Assembly (NCBI GenBank): GCA_947628395.1
Contig: CANQZP010000001.1
Coordinates: 1 to 64,000 of the forward strand
Reading direction: 5' to 3'
DNA from: an uncultured Clostridia bacterium
GTDB lineage: Bacteria > Bacillota > Clostridia > TANB77 > CAG-508
Length of the DNA: 64,000 bases
Each line of letters begins with the position of its first letter. Position 1 is the first letter of the stretch. Under the pieces are notes generated by a model. The model had not been told where the DNA came from. It was given only the letters and a program-made list of their open reading frames with translations, and ran no database searches. Positions 55,018-64,000 of the stretch are shown in pieces. The translations under genes and the position numbers were made by a program.

Positions 55018-55093
55018 TTTCAGACAGGGGGACGGAGTTATTTGTCTAAGAATTAAAAATTCTTAGACAAAACTCCGTCCCCTCTGCCTGAAA
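55018..55093. repeat. Family B palindrome
   Basis: The arms are TTTCAGACAGGGGGACGGAG...TTATTTGTCTAAGAATT and the complement, in which the right arm has lost three bases (ACAAAACTCCG where ACAAATAACTCCG is expected). It lies at the 3' end of the phosphoesterase gene. Confidence 0.9.
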
Positions 55094-55095
55094 AA

Positions 55096-55821
55096 TTACT
55101 CTCCATAAAAAATTTCTAATATTTTATTATAAAATGGATACTTTTCTTTCTTTATCTTTTCTATTACATAATCTACATCGTATTCTATTTTTAATTGCTT
55201 AAATTCTATTTCACTTTCATTTATCTCTAATAAAACACTATTTGCAATATTACTTTTATTAGGACATCCTAAAGACCCTGGATTTATATATAGTTTTCCA
55301 TCTTTAATATTTATAGAAGGCTCATGTGTATGCCCATACACAAACACATCAGCATCAATTCCTTCAAACATTTTCATACTTTCTTCTTCAGTAGGCTTTT
55401 TTATGTGCTTAATATATTTTCCCTTTTCATCCATTGGATAATGAACTATATATATTTTTTTCCCTTCAATTTGTAACATTTTTTCTACTGGTAATTTACT
55501 TAAAAATTTTTTAGAATTTTCACTTAATCTACTATGAGTCCACTCATGATTTTTAATTTCATCATAGCTCAATTTTCTTTTATCATCATGAATTTCTTTT
55601 GGTATTCCTTCTAATAAATATTTCTCATGATTTCCTCTCACAGCCACCAAAATATCTTGTCTCTTCATTAATGCTTTTACTACTTCTTCTGGATTTACAC
55701 CTATTCCAATTATATCTCCAGAACATATTATCATGTCTACTTTTAATTCATCAAATTTTTTTAATACTTCATTCAAAGCCTCAATATTACCATGAATATC
55801 TGATATTATTCCTATTTTCAA
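55096..55821 (-). CDS. YfcE/MJ0936-type metallophosphoesterase
   Basis: The 241-residue protein carries the calcineurin-like pattern: GIISDIHGN (metal Asp and His), ICSGDIIGIG, VRGNHEKYL, VHYPMD and VYGHTHEPSI, with GHTH completing the metal site. Relatives are phosphodiesterases; the natural substrate is unknown. It begins ten bases after glyS and probably shares its T-box-controlled transcript. Its start codon is an ATG with an AGGAGATAA site overlapping the glyS end. Confidence 0.88.
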   Translation of the reverse strand: MKIGIISDIHGNIEALNEVLKKFDELKVDMIICSGDIIGIGVNPEEVVKALMKRQDILVAVRGNHEKYLLEGIPKEIHDDKRKLSYDEIKNHEWTHSRLSENSKKFLSKLPVEKMLQIEGKKIYIVHYPMDEKGKYIKHIKKPTEEESMKMFEGIDADVFVYGHTHEPSINIKDGKLYINPGSLGCPNKSNIANSVLLEINESEIEFKQLKIEYDVDYVIEKIKKEKYPFYNKILEIFYGE

Positions 55822-55831
55822 TTCTTATCTC

Positions 55832-57214
55832 CTAATATTGTATTTTATTACTTATCCAATCCTTAAGCTCAGAAATTTCAACTCTTACTTGTTCCATTGA
55901 ATCTCTATCTCTAATAGTAACCTTATTATCTTCTAAAGTATCAAAATCAACAGTAACACAATAAGGAGTTCCTATCTCATCTTCTCTTCTATATCTTTTT
56001 CCTATAGAACCCGCTTCATCATAATCACACATAAAATCTTTTGACAACTCTCTATAAATTTCTACAGATTTATCTGATAATTTCTTAGATAATGGAAGCA
56101 CAGCAACCTTGAAAGGTGCTATTGCAGGATGCAAATGAAGAACAGTTCTTACATCACCTTCTGCAATTTCTTCTTCCTCATAAGAATTACACAAAAATGC
56201 AAGTGCAACCCTATCTGCTCCTAAAGATGGCTCTATAACATAAGGAATATATTTTTCATTACTATCCATATCTTGATACATTAAATCTTGTTTAGAATGC
56301 TCCATATGTCTTCCTAAATCATAATCAGTTCTATCTGCAATTCCCCATAATTCACCCCAACCAAATGGGAAATTGAACTCTATATCAGTAGTAGCTTTAC
56401 TATAAAATACAAGTTCCTCTGGTTTATGATCTCTTAATCTGATATTTTCTTTATTCATTCCTAAATCTAATAACCATTTCTCGCAAAAACCTCTCCAATA
56501 ATCAAACCACTCTAAATCAGTACCAGGTTTGCAGAAAAATTCTAATTCCATTTGTTCAAACTCTCTAGTTCTAAAAGTAAAATTTCCAGGTGTAATTTCA
56601 TTTCTAAAAGCTTTACCAATTTGGGCAATTCCCATAGGAATTTTCTTTCTTGTTGTTCTCATAACATTTTTGAAATTAACAAAAATACCTTGTGCAGTTT
56701 CTGGTCTTAAATATATTTCAGATTTAGAATCTTCAGTTACTCCTTGAAAAGTCTTAAACATTAAATTGAATTTTCTAATATCAGTAAAATTCTGTTTTCC
56801 ACAATTAGGACATACAATATTATTTGTTTTTATAAAGTTAATTAATTCCTCATCACTCATTCCATCAGCAATCATATCTTCACCTTTTTCATGAGCCCAT
56901 TCTTCAATTAATTTATCTGCTCTATGTCTTGTCTTACATTCTTTACAATCAATAAGTGGATCAGAAAATCCTCCAACATGCCCTGAAGCAACCCAAGTTT
57001 CTGGATTCATAAGTATAGCTGCATCTAAACCTACGTTATTTTCATTCTCTTGAATAAACTTTTTTCTCCAAGCATTTTTAATATTATTTTTTAGTTCTAC
57101 CCCTAAAGGTCCATAATCCCAAGTGTTTGCCAAACCTCCATATATTTCTGAACCTGGATAAATATATCCCCTAGCCTTACACAAATTAACGATTTTTTCC
57201 ATTGAATCTACCAT
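55832..57214 (-). CDS. glyS: Glycyl-tRNA synthetase, single-chain type
   Basis: This charges tRNA-Gly with glycine. It is the dimeric, class II single-polypeptide type (460 residues), as in Bacillota such as Staphylococcus. Motif 1 to 3 signatures include [41 protein letters not shown] and [14 protein letters not shown]. Zinc-binding cysteines are at CKECKTRH and CPNCGKQ. The ATG follows AAAGGAGG. A T-box leader lies immediately upstream. Supply of charged tRNA-Gly is also relevant to the CGG sites, where the next codon is GGN. Confidence 0.95.
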   Translation of the reverse strand: MVDSMEKIVNLCKARGYIYPGSEIYGGLANTWDYGPLGVELKNNIKNAWRKKFIQENENNVGLDAAILMNPETWVASGHVGGFSDPLIDCKECKTRHRADKLIEEWAHEKGEDMIADGMSDEELINFIKTNNIVCPNCGKQNFTDIRKFNLMFKTFQGVTEDSKSEIYLRPETAQGIFVNFKNVMRTTRKKIPMGIAQIGKAFRNEITPGNFTFRTREFEQMELEFFCKPGTDLEWFDYWRGFCEKWLLDLGMNKENIRLRDHKPEELVFYSKATTDIEFNFPFGWGELWGIADRTDYDLGRHMEHSKQDLMYQDMDSNEKYIPYVIEPSLGADRVALAFLCNSYEEEEIAEGDVRTVLHLHPAIAPFKVAVLPLSKKLSDKSVEIYRELSKDFMCDYDEAGSIGKRYRREDEIGTPYCVTVDFDTLEDNKVTIRDRDSMEQVRVEISELKDWISNKIQY

Positions 57215-57240
57215 ATCTTTTCCTCCTTTTCATTAGGAAT

Positions 57241-57480
57241 TCAAAAGAACCTTCATTCCTAGCTTTTTTGCTAGGGACGAAGGTTCTTTCCGCGTTTCCA
57301 CCCTAATTCCTAAGAATAACTCTTAGACACCTTAATTTAAAATTGCTCCAAAGCTCCACCATACTAAATTTATTACAAGTATTCCACCATCACTTGCTCT
57401 CTAAAATAAATAACTAGTATTTCTTCTTCTTCAACACAAAATATTTATTTTTAATATAATACACCCAAAACTATAAATAA
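57241..57480 (-). promoter_or_regulatory. T-box leader of glyS
   Basis: On the minus strand the T-box AGGGTGGAAACGCGG (57304-57290) is followed by a terminator hairpin, GAACCTTCGTCCCTAGC / GCTAGGAATGAAGGTTC (57286-57270 / 57263-57247), then a T run. Sequence upstream (57320-57480) should hold the stem I region and includes CAAGT / ACTTG and ATACTA / TAGTAT pairings. I could not place the specifier codon with confidence. The leader is expected to read uncharged tRNA-Gly. Confidence 0.85.
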
Positions 57481-57496
57481 GTCAACATTTTTTAAT

Positions 57497-57853
57497 CTAA
57501 AATTTTATTATTACCATAGCAGAAGCATACTCTTTACAATGAGATAAACTAATATCTATAGAAATTTCTGCGTTAACCTTTTTTAATATTTTAACATATG
57601 GTTTTCCATTACTATCTCTTAAAATTTCAACATCTTTCCAAGACAATTCTTCTATTCCAGAAAAAGCCTTATAAATTGCCTCTTTCCCAGCAAACCTTGC
57701 AGCATAATGCTGATACTTCATATTCTTATGAGATTCACAATACTCAATTTCATTTTCAGTAAAAATTGTATTTATAAACTTATCCCCTAATCTTTCAATA
57801 GACTGTTTTATTCTTTCAATTTCTATAATATCAGTTCCACAAGCAAACCCCAA
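57497..57853 (-). CDS. acpS: Holo-[acyl-carrier-protein] synthase
   Basis: AcpS transfers 4'-phosphopantetheine to ACP. The TTG start at 57853 follows AAGAGG. The 118-residue length is typical. Family motifs are GTDIIEIERI at the N-terminus (metal Asp), FAGKEAIYKAF (catalytic Glu/Lys) and ISLSHCKEYASAMVI at the end. It is the last gene of a three-gene set with the membrane protein and WG-repeat genes upstream. Confidence 0.93.
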   Translation of the reverse strand: MGFACGTDIIEIERIKQSIERLGDKFINTIFTENEIEYCESHKNMKYQHYAARFAGKEAIYKAFSGIEELSWKDVEILRDSNGKPYVKILKKVNAEISIDISLSHCKEYASAMVIIKF

Positions 57854-57878
57854 AACAAAACCTCTTTTCTAAATTTAT

Positions 57879-59114
57879 TTAAGAATAAAGATGAATAAGT
57901 ATCGTAATCGTATTCAAAACCAAAGAAACAATTAAAAGCAACACCACAATCACATTATCCCTATTATTTTTTTCAATATTCAAATCCTTATAAATTATCT
58001 CATACTTTTTTCCTATTTGCTCAAACAACTCATCAATTTCCAAAGTCTCATTCAAAATCCTATAATACAAACTACCAGTATCATCTGTAGTAATTTCCTT
58101 TGCCCATAAAGTCTTAGTAAACTCAATAAACTTCTTTCTTATTTTAATAACCTTATCATAATTTTTGAACTCACTATTGATATGCTCCAAAAATAATTTT
58201 TGATACAACCTTAAAATATAAGTATAATAAATCATAGTCTCATATTCATAAGGAAGTTTTGTATAATTATACATATCAACCGTAGAACACAACAAATTAC
58301 AATTTTGCTTAGTAATACCAGTCCTAGAATACTTAAGCTTAGAAATTATACTCAAATTCTGCTCTTCACTTTCCTTATTCAAATCAACAATATAATTACT
58401 TTGAAAAGTATTAGCATATTTCAAAAATTCACTCTCAATTTTTTCAAATTCATTTCGTTCATTCCAACTATCAGAAGCAATACAAGCATAAGAAAAAGTA
58501 TAAAATTTATTATTAATTAATTTTTTCTTATTCTCTTCTCCTGTGATTTCACGAATTACATCAGTAATCTTTTTAGAATCCTTATAAATCCCAGTTTGTA
58601 TATTAATATTTTCAAATTTTTTTAAATCATTAAACTCAGAATTTATTTCTTTAAATTTATAATTAAAATTAAGTAAATCAGAAAAACTATCTGAACTCTC
58701 CATATGAGTTTTTATACTTATAAAACAAATTCCAGTATTAAAACAAATAATATCAATCTGAGGAATATTAAAAAATATTCCATTTTCATTTCCCATTTTT
58801 CCTTGAATACTATCCTCAATTAAATAACTAAAACATACACATGAATGCTCAGCAAGCACCTTACTCTGCCTTTCAGGAAGCATTTCTTTAAAAGTCTTTA
58901 AACTTTCATCTCTAAGCTCAAAAGTAGGAAAATAATGAGATCTTATACTAGGATTAAAAAAATTATATAAATCTAAATCCTTTTCTTTCTCAAAAATTTT
59001 AAGTTCACAATTTTTATCTTTTAATAATTTCAATATATATCTTTCATATTTATCCTCATCAACCATAAAAGGATATAAGAAATATGAATATTGATATTGT
59101 ACTTTTAGTTCCAA
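57879..59114 (-). CDS. Unrecognised protein with C-terminal membrane helix (411 aa)
   Basis: The likely start is TTG at 59114 (MELKVQYQYSYFLY), with AGGAG about ten bases before; the longer frame starts at ATG six codons upstream and lacks a site. The protein is soluble-looking and acidic/basic mixed for about 385 residues, with two cysteine-containing strands (SCVCFSYL, NTGICFIS), helical segments near the end, and a single C-terminal transmembrane helix (VIVVLLLIVSLVLNTITIL). I do not recognise the family; the overall shape recalls CorA/RMD1-type proteins, but the GMN motif is absent. It lies between the WG-repeat gene and acpS. Confidence 0.6.
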   Translation of the reverse strand: MELKVQYQYSYFLYPFMVDEDKYERYILKLLKDKNCELKIFEKEKDLDLYNFFNPSIRSHYFPTFELRDESLKTFKEMLPERQSKVLAEHSCVCFSYLIEDSIQGKMGNENGIFFNIPQIDIICFNTGICFISIKTHMESSDSFSDLLNFNYKFKEINSEFNDLKKFENINIQTGIYKDSKKITDVIREITGEENKKKLINNKFYTFSYACIASDSWNERNEFEKIESEFLKYANTFQSNYIVDLNKESEEQNLSIISKLKYSRTGITKQNCNLLCSTVDMYNYTKLPYEYETMIYYTYILRLYQKLFLEHINSEFKNYDKVIKIRKKFIEFTKTLWAKEITTDDTGSLYYRILNETLEIDELFEQIGKKYEIIYKDLNIEKNNRDNVIVVLLLIVSLVLNTITILIHLYS

Positions 59115-59146
59115 AACTATATCTCTCCTCATTTGTATTAAATATA

Positions 59147-60673
59147 TTATTTATCAGTATATGTATTAAGCTCTAAGTTGTCAGATAAATGCCATTTACC
59201 TATAAAATCAACATATAAATTATCCTTAAGTTCTACGCTAGGCTCTAACAAAACAGCTCCATCAGATTTTAATACTCCCCATTTTCCATCTTTTTTTACA
59301 GCACAAAATCCGAATTCATTTTGCTCCATTGCATCATCATAAATACAATCAACAACTTGTTTATTATCTTTATTTACATATCCATATTTACCATCTTTTT
59401 TTACTAAGAATAAAGTATTGTCAGGTAATACATCTCTATTAGATTTTTCTTCGAAATTTAAATTATAATACTTAATTTCATCTCCAACTCTAATTCTCAA
59501 ATATCCTGCAGTAGCATCAGTCTTTGATATAGTACCATTTAACTTAAATTCACAATTCCTATTGAAAATATCAGAAGTATAATCTTCTTTATCACATTCT
59601 AAAATTCCAACATCTTTCTTATATGAAATTTTTTCGTATTTAAAATCTATTTTAGTCTCTCCAGCAGTATTAATTACACCATATTTGCCATTACTTTTAG
59701 CTATATACAAATCTCCAAGCACATAGCCTAAATCTTCATAATTAAGTCCAATAACATTTTCTTTTTTAGTATTAACAACACCATATTTACCGTCTTTTTT
59801 TATTATAATATTATCTCCATTAATAGACTTAATTTCATCAAAACCACTATCTAAAATAACAGTACCATCTGAATTAATTACAGTAATAACATCACCATTT
59901 TTAACTATATACATATTATTTCCAAAAATATTAGCAATATCATCATATTTATTTTCAAGAATCACTTTTTTATCAGGTCCAATAATTCCAGCCTTATTAT
60001 TCTCATCAACTACAATATATCCATCATTATAAGTAGAACCTAAGGCTCTTATTTCTTTATATTTTGGTTCAATAGTAATATCTTGAGAAATATTATTAAA
60101 TAAACCAACTTTTCCATCTTTATAAATTAAAATACTTCTTTCTATACCTTTTACTGTAGCAATATCATTATATTCAGCAGGTAAAATTTCTTTTCCGTCA
60201 AAATCTATTAAACCATACTTTCCATCTTTTTTATATTTTAGAACATTATCTTCATACCAAACTTCATCAGAAGAAATATAATTATCTATTGGATATATAT
60301 TAGAATATTTAGTTAAAATTTCTTCATTTTTTTCATTTACAACTTTAGTCTTTCCTTCCCCTGCAGTATAGTCTACATCATAAGTAACTACAAATAGAGC
60401 TTTATCTTTATTAGGAATAAAAATCATATCATTATATGAAGCAGGAATTATTTCTTCTCCTTTACTATTTATAACTCCCCATTTATCATTTGTATACAAG
60501 GTAAAGTAACTTATTTTTTCTGATTTAAGTTCTTGTTTTTTACTTTGTTTAACTAACATTACTATTGATACTATAACCATAATTAAGACTAAAAAAGCAA
60601 TAACAGTAGCAACCACTTTTTTCATATTTAATTTTGGTTCAGTATTATATCTTCTTCCTCTATTTTTTCTCAT
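59147..60673 (-). CDS. WG-repeat protein with N-terminal membrane anchor
   Basis: The ATG follows AAGGAGG. Residues about 18-40 form a membrane helix (VVATVIAFLVLIMVIVSIV), followed by about eight WG/KWG-type repeats, such as KWGVINSKGEEIIPASYND, KYGLIDFDGKEILPAEYND, KAGIIGPDKKVI, KYGVINTAGETKID, KYGYVNKDNKQV and KWGVLKSDGAVLLE, each of the form G(V/L)(I/V)(N/D)...G. WG repeats form beta-propeller-like structures on the surface; the ligand is unknown. Length is 508 residues. It is the first gene of the set that continues with the unknown protein and acpS. Confidence 0.85.
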   Translation of the reverse strand: MRKNRGRRYNTEPKLNMKKVVATVIAFLVLIMVIVSIVMLVKQSKKQELKSEKISYFTLYTNDKWGVINSKGEEIIPASYNDMIFIPNKDKALFVVTYDVDYTAGEGKTKVVNEKNEEILTKYSNIYPIDNYISSDEVWYEDNVLKYKKDGKYGLIDFDGKEILPAEYNDIATVKGIERSILIYKDGKVGLFNNISQDITIEPKYKEIRALGSTYNDGYIVVDENNKAGIIGPDKKVILENKYDDIANIFGNNMYIVKNGDVITVINSDGTVILDSGFDEIKSINGDNIIIKKDGKYGVVNTKKENVIGLNYEDLGYVLGDLYIAKSNGKYGVINTAGETKIDFKYEKISYKKDVGILECDKEDYTSDIFNRNCEFKLNGTISKTDATAGYLRIRVGDEIKYYNLNFEEKSNRDVLPDNTLFLVKKDGKYGYVNKDNKQVVDCIYDDAMEQNEFGFCAVKKDGKWGVLKSDGAVLLEPSVELKDNLYVDFIGKWHLSDNLELNTYTDK

Positions 60674-60826
60674 TAAATCCTCCTTGTATCTTACAATTTC
60701 TCTAAATAATATATATCACAATTTAGGTACAAATTTCAATAGAATTGACAATTTTCTTTATAATTTATTTTAATTTTTTAATTTACGTGTTATAATAATT
60801 TACACATTTTATTTAAGGAGACGGTT

Positions 60827-61555
60827 ATGAAAATATTTGAACATGATTTTTTAATTAATTTTGATAATATAAAAAAAGATGGAAAACTTTCTGAAATATC
60901 ACTTTTAAACTTTTTAATTAATATTGCTGGAATGCACTCAGATACTGTAGGATATGGACTAAAAGATATTCCTAAAACAGATATAACATTTTTATTAATA
61001 GCTTGGAAAGTAAAAATCTTTGAAAGGCCATCTTGCCTAGAAAAAATACATATAAAAACTTGGGCTAATGCTTTTTATAAAGTAACGTGTACCCGTGAAT
61101 TTGAAGTCTATAATCAAGAAGGAAAACTAATTGCAATAGCATCTACAAAATGGGCAATGATAAAAGTAAGTACTCATACCTTAACTAAAATTGACCATGA
61201 AATTATGGATGCTTATCAAAATATTGATAAAAAAGTTTTTCAAGGAGAAATAGAAAAATTATCTGAACCAGAAAAAATTGATAATTCTTTTTCTTATAAA
61301 ATTCAAAGAAGAGACATTGATACAAATAATCATGTAAATAATTTAAAATATTTAGAAATAGGAATGGAATCTATTCCAGAAGAAATTTATGAAAATTTTT
61401 CATACACAAATTTAGAAGTAATGTATAAAAATGAATGTAAATTAGGCTATGAAATAATATGTAATTTTTCAAAAATCTCTGAAGACGAGTCTTACGTAGT
61501 AATACGAAGTAAAGATTTATCAAAATTACATTGTATTATAAAATTCAGTAAATAA
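60827..61555 (+). CDS. Acyl-ACP thioesterase, FatA/FatB-like
   Basis: The 242-residue protein resembles bacterial acyl-ACP thioesterases of the plant FatA/FatB fold, two hotdog domains in tandem. The start MKIFEHDFLINFDNIKKDGK matches the typical first strand. The second hotdog has QRRDIDTNNHVNNLKYLEI, which includes the catalytic Asn and His region. It releases free fatty acids from ACP in the cytosol. The ATG follows AAGGAG. It is a single gene read opposite to its neighbours, with a family A palindrome after it. No other lipid genes are next to it apart from acpS at about 57.5 kb. Confidence 0.85.
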   Translation: MKIFEHDFLINFDNIKKDGKLSEISLLNFLINIAGMHSDTVGYGLKDIPKTDITFLLIAWKVKIFERPSCLEKIHIKTWANAFYKVTCTREFEVYNQEGKLIAIASTKWAMIKVSTHTLTKIDHEIMDAYQNIDKKVFQGEIEKLSEPEKIDNSFSYKIQRRDIDTNNHVNNLKYLEIGMESIPEEIYENFSYTNLEVMYKNECKLGYEIICNFSKISEDESYVVIRSKDLSKLHCIIKFSK

Positions 61556-61588
61556 AACTTTTTCCCTTTACTTTCTTAAATTATATTT

Positions 61589-61614
61589 GTAGGGGCGGGG
61601 CTTGTCTCCGCCCA
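61589..61614. repeat. Family A palindrome
   Basis: GTAGGGGCGGGGCTTG / CTCCGCCC, the subtype with a GGGGCGG stem. It lies between convergent FatA-like and spoIIE genes and could act as a shared 3' hairpin. Confidence 0.8.
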
Positions 61615-61618
61615 TCTT

Positions 61619-64000
61619 TTATTTTTTCTTCTTATTAACTTTAGTAACTATAACAGTCATATCATCCTTAGCAATACCATAATTATTATCTATCGCCTCA
61701 TTCAAAATAATATCCGCCATTTTCTGCACATTATTTGTACTAATATTCTTAAGAAGCTTTACAAACCACTTATCATCTTCCTCTTGCTGATTAGACTCAA
61801 TAATACCATCACTACACATAACAATAATATCACCATCATTTAAATCTTTATCATATACAGTAAAATCAACATGATTTAAAATTCCAAGAGGCAAAGAATT
61901 AGAAACTACTTCCTGAATATTATTTTTATTTTTAATATATGTTTTTACTGCACCATTTTTTATAAACTCAGCACAACCCGAATACAAATCAAGTACAGTA
62001 GCATCCATCGTAGAATATATCTCCTCATTAGAAAGCTTTACAGTAGAATTAATAAGCTCCAAAGAATCCTCTTTTTCAAATCCCACAGCAAAAAGTTTTT
62101 TAAGCATTTTTACTACGATTTGACTACTTTTTCTCGCATCAGTTCCAGAACCCATTCCATCACTAATAGCAAGCAAACATTTATCATCATCTAACTTTAT
62201 TTCAATATCACTATCACCAGAAATGTTATTTCCTGACTTAGGAATTTTTGAAACTCCCATCTGCATAGTAAATTTATCCTCTGAAGAATATTTAAGCATA
62301 TAATTGTCTAAATCCAAATGTTTAGAATCTTTTCTAAAAACAATTTTTTCCTTACAAACCTTAGTAAGTACATTTTCTATAAACTGAATTTTTTCTTTCT
62401 GTAAAACCTCTGGAAGAAAAATTTCTATAAAATATTTTCCGCTTCTATTTTGTTTAATTTTTATTTCACTTGCCTCAATTTCCTTTTGCATTAACATTTC
62501 AGAAATTATTTTCTCTTTACTCATATATTTTTCTTCTTTAGGCTTAGTAATGTTCTCCGCAATCTCAGTTATTGCCTTTGATACACCATTTAGCTGTTTA
62601 GAAATAGTCTGCTTATTATCTTGAATCTTCTTTCTCCAAGCAAAATTAAGCTCATTCACCCTATATGTTCTATTTACTATTCTTACAATCTGGTCAATAT
62701 CCATTTTTATTAAATCATTTTCTTCACTATCAACTATAAAATTATTCTTCTTCTCAAAAACAGATATTAAATCTTTATCAGTAATTTCTCCTTTTTGAAC
62801 TAACTCAACATATATGTCCTCAATAATACCGTTTTGAACATCAATTAAATCTTCATATAAAAAATTATTTGGAAAAGCATCAATATTACTCAAGAAATCT
62901 TCAACAAACATTTCTCTACTATTATTAATACCTTCTAACTCTTCATAAATTTCCGCTTCTTCTGTTATTCCGTAGCTTTTTATCATTTCAGAAATCGTAT
63001 CAGAAATTCCACTTAACTTTTTACTTACATCTCTATTATCTGATAACCTATTATTAGAAACAGGAGCTAACAATTTCGTATTTCCTATTAAGTTTTCAAT
63101 ATTTATTTCAATATATCTAGGAACAAAAATTAATCCTATAGAAGCAATTAAAATCTCTTGAAGCTGAACAATTTGAACAGAATTTCCTGTCGACAAATAC
63201 GATATAACTGTATTTCCAACCAAGAAACCTATTGCAACACCTAACTTACCAAATCTACTAAGTGCACCTGAAATCAAACCACATACTGCAAAAGATAATA
63301 CTTGCATAGGAGTAATTACACCTATTATTCCTAAAACAATTCCTATAGATACACCAGTAGTTGAACCAACCAATATTCCATTTTTCCATCCTAAAACTAA
63401 GACAAGAAAAATAGCAATTATATTGGAAATTGACAAACCATAAACTCTATAATTTGTAAGTGCAACTGCTGCAATAGAAACTAGAACAGTTGCCCCTATT
63501 ACTTCCTCAATTGTAAAAACCTTTTTTTCATTAAATTCTTCAATAACTTTAAGACTATTTACAAATATTTTATAAAATATGTATGTAATAACAGCCATAA
63601 CAAGCGCCATAACTACATCATAAACTATTACTGTACCCATAAAAATCTTTACAGCTTGTACAACTAAAATTGAAAACAAAAGATTTTTTCCAAGTCGTCC
63701 TCTTTCATTTCTATTCTCATCAACCCTAGGTTTAAGCACTATTACAGATAAAACAAAAACAAGCACTGTTAAGGTATATGTAAGTAATTCATTTACTCCA
63801 AAATTTACTAAAGTTGCAATCAAAGTAGTAATTAAAACTATACCCGCTGGAACAGTACTTCCACAAGCCGCAGCAAATATCGCCATACCAAATGGCGTAA
63901 TACTATCATCTATTTTTACTGTAGCTATTAAAAAAGATAAAATATATACAATAATATTTTGTATCTTAAAAACTCTACTTATAATATTACTTTTTAAATT
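61619..64000 (-). CDS. spoIIE: Stage II sporulation protein E (5' end outside the window)
   Basis: SpoIIE is a membrane-bound PP2C-type serine phosphatase that dephosphorylates SpoIIAA and so activates sigma-F in the forespore. The frame is open to the right edge without a stop: 38 codons precede the internal ATG 63886 and read ...KIDDSITPFGMAIFAAACG, so the true start lies beyond 64000. At least 793 residues are in the window. Eight to ten membrane helices fill the first ~300 residues, a linker region follows, and the C-terminal phosphatase domain has LLAISDGMGSGTDARKSS (metal Asp) and DGDIIVMCSDGIIES. It is strong evidence for a sporulating organism. Confidence 0.95.
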   Translation of the reverse strand, partial: NLKSNIISRVFKIQNIIVYILSFLIATVKIDDSITPFGMAIFAAACGSTVPAGIVLITTLIATLVNFGVNELLTYTLTVLVFVLSVIVLKPRVDENRNERGRLGKNLLFSILVVQAVKIFMGTVIVYDVVMALVMAVITYIFYKIFVNSLKVIEEFNEKKVFTIEEVIGATVLVSIAAVALTNYRVYGLSISNIIAIFLVLVLGWKNGILVGSTTGVSIGIVLGIIGVITPMQVLSFAVCGLISGALSRFGKLGVAIGFLVGNTVISYLSTGNSVQIVQLQEILIASIGLIFVPRYIEINIENLIGNTKLLAPVSNNRLSDNRDVSKKLSGISDTISEMIKSYGITEEAEIYEELEGINNSREMFVEDFLSNIDAFPNNFLYEDLIDVQNGIIEDIYVELVQKGEITDKDLISVFEKKNNFIVDSEENDLIKMDIDQIVRIVNRTYRVNELNFAWRKKIQDNKQTISKQLNGVSKAITEIAENITKPKEEKYMSKEKIISEMLMQKEIEASEIKIKQNRSGKYFIEIFLPEVLQKEKIQFIENVLTKVCKEKIVFRKDSKHLDLDNYMLKYSSEDKFTMQMGVSKIPKSGNNISGDSDIEIKLDDDKCLLAISDGMGSGTDARKSSQIVVKMLKKLFAVGFEKEDSLELINSTVKLSNEEIYSTMDATVLDLYSGCAEFIKNGAVKTYIKNKNNIQEVVSNSLPLGILNHVDFTVYDKDLNDGDIIVMCSDGIIESNQQEEDDKWFVKLLKNISTNNVQKMADIILNEAIDNNYGIAKDDMTVIVTKVNKKKK

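Overview
The window is AT-rich DNA (roughly 30% GC by eye) with Clostridia-like gene content. Strong AGGAGG-type ribosome sites, mreBCD/mrdA/minC, single-chain glycyl-tRNA synthetase behind a T-box, and sporulation genes (spoIIE, cwlD, two CotF-like coat proteins) point to a spore-forming low-GC Bacillota. A gut-type uncultured Clostridia lineage is my guess and is not proven by the sequence. I saw no tRNA, rRNA, prophage or CRISPR array.

Layout. 0.1-1.0 kb: hslO. 1.3-26.9 kb: two tandem, paralogous two-gene cassettes on the minus strand encoding very large surface proteins (1633+3392 aa and 1663+1699 aa) with DUF11-like and SdrD-B/CnaB-like domains, N-terminal secretion signals and C-terminal membrane anchors but no LPXTG. 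27.5-28.4 kb: three small plus-strand genes of unknown role. 28.7-35 kb: the cell-shape and division run DUF4321-radC-mreB-mreC-mreD-mrdA-minC. 35.2-39.5 kb: KH protein, MecA-like protein, M23 peptidase, CotF pair, AAA/DUF4143 ATPase. 40-49 kb: pcrA, a ZIP transporter, YbaK-type deacylase, a PRTase-like + LOG-like operon behind a leader-peptide attenuator, tyrS, prfA, tatD. 49-64 kb: smc, an HD-GYP protein, a decayed toxin-antitoxin pair, cwlD, a phosphoesterase, glyS with T-box, acpS, an unknown membrane protein, a WG-repeat protein, a FatA-like thioesterase and spoIIE running off the right edge.

The main observation concerns translation. Five conserved genes (mrdA, mreD, mreB, the ZIP transporter, the HD-GYP gene) are each split into overlapping frames, with six breaks in total. 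At all six the zero frame reaches an in-frame CGG codon, and skipping only its C (+1) resumes the protein on a GGN glycine codon at a position expected to be Gly. I checked every CCG/CGG trinucleotide I could find in the other genes. Only one other in-frame CGG turned up, in the KH gene, and it is read straight through. This looks like +1 recoding at an unassigned or starved CGG codon. A systematic base-insertion artefact is the alternative.

Intergenic DNA is rich in GC-rich palindromic repeats of at least three families, some composite, one nested in a ~320-bp hairpin, and one pair forming direct repeats around minC.
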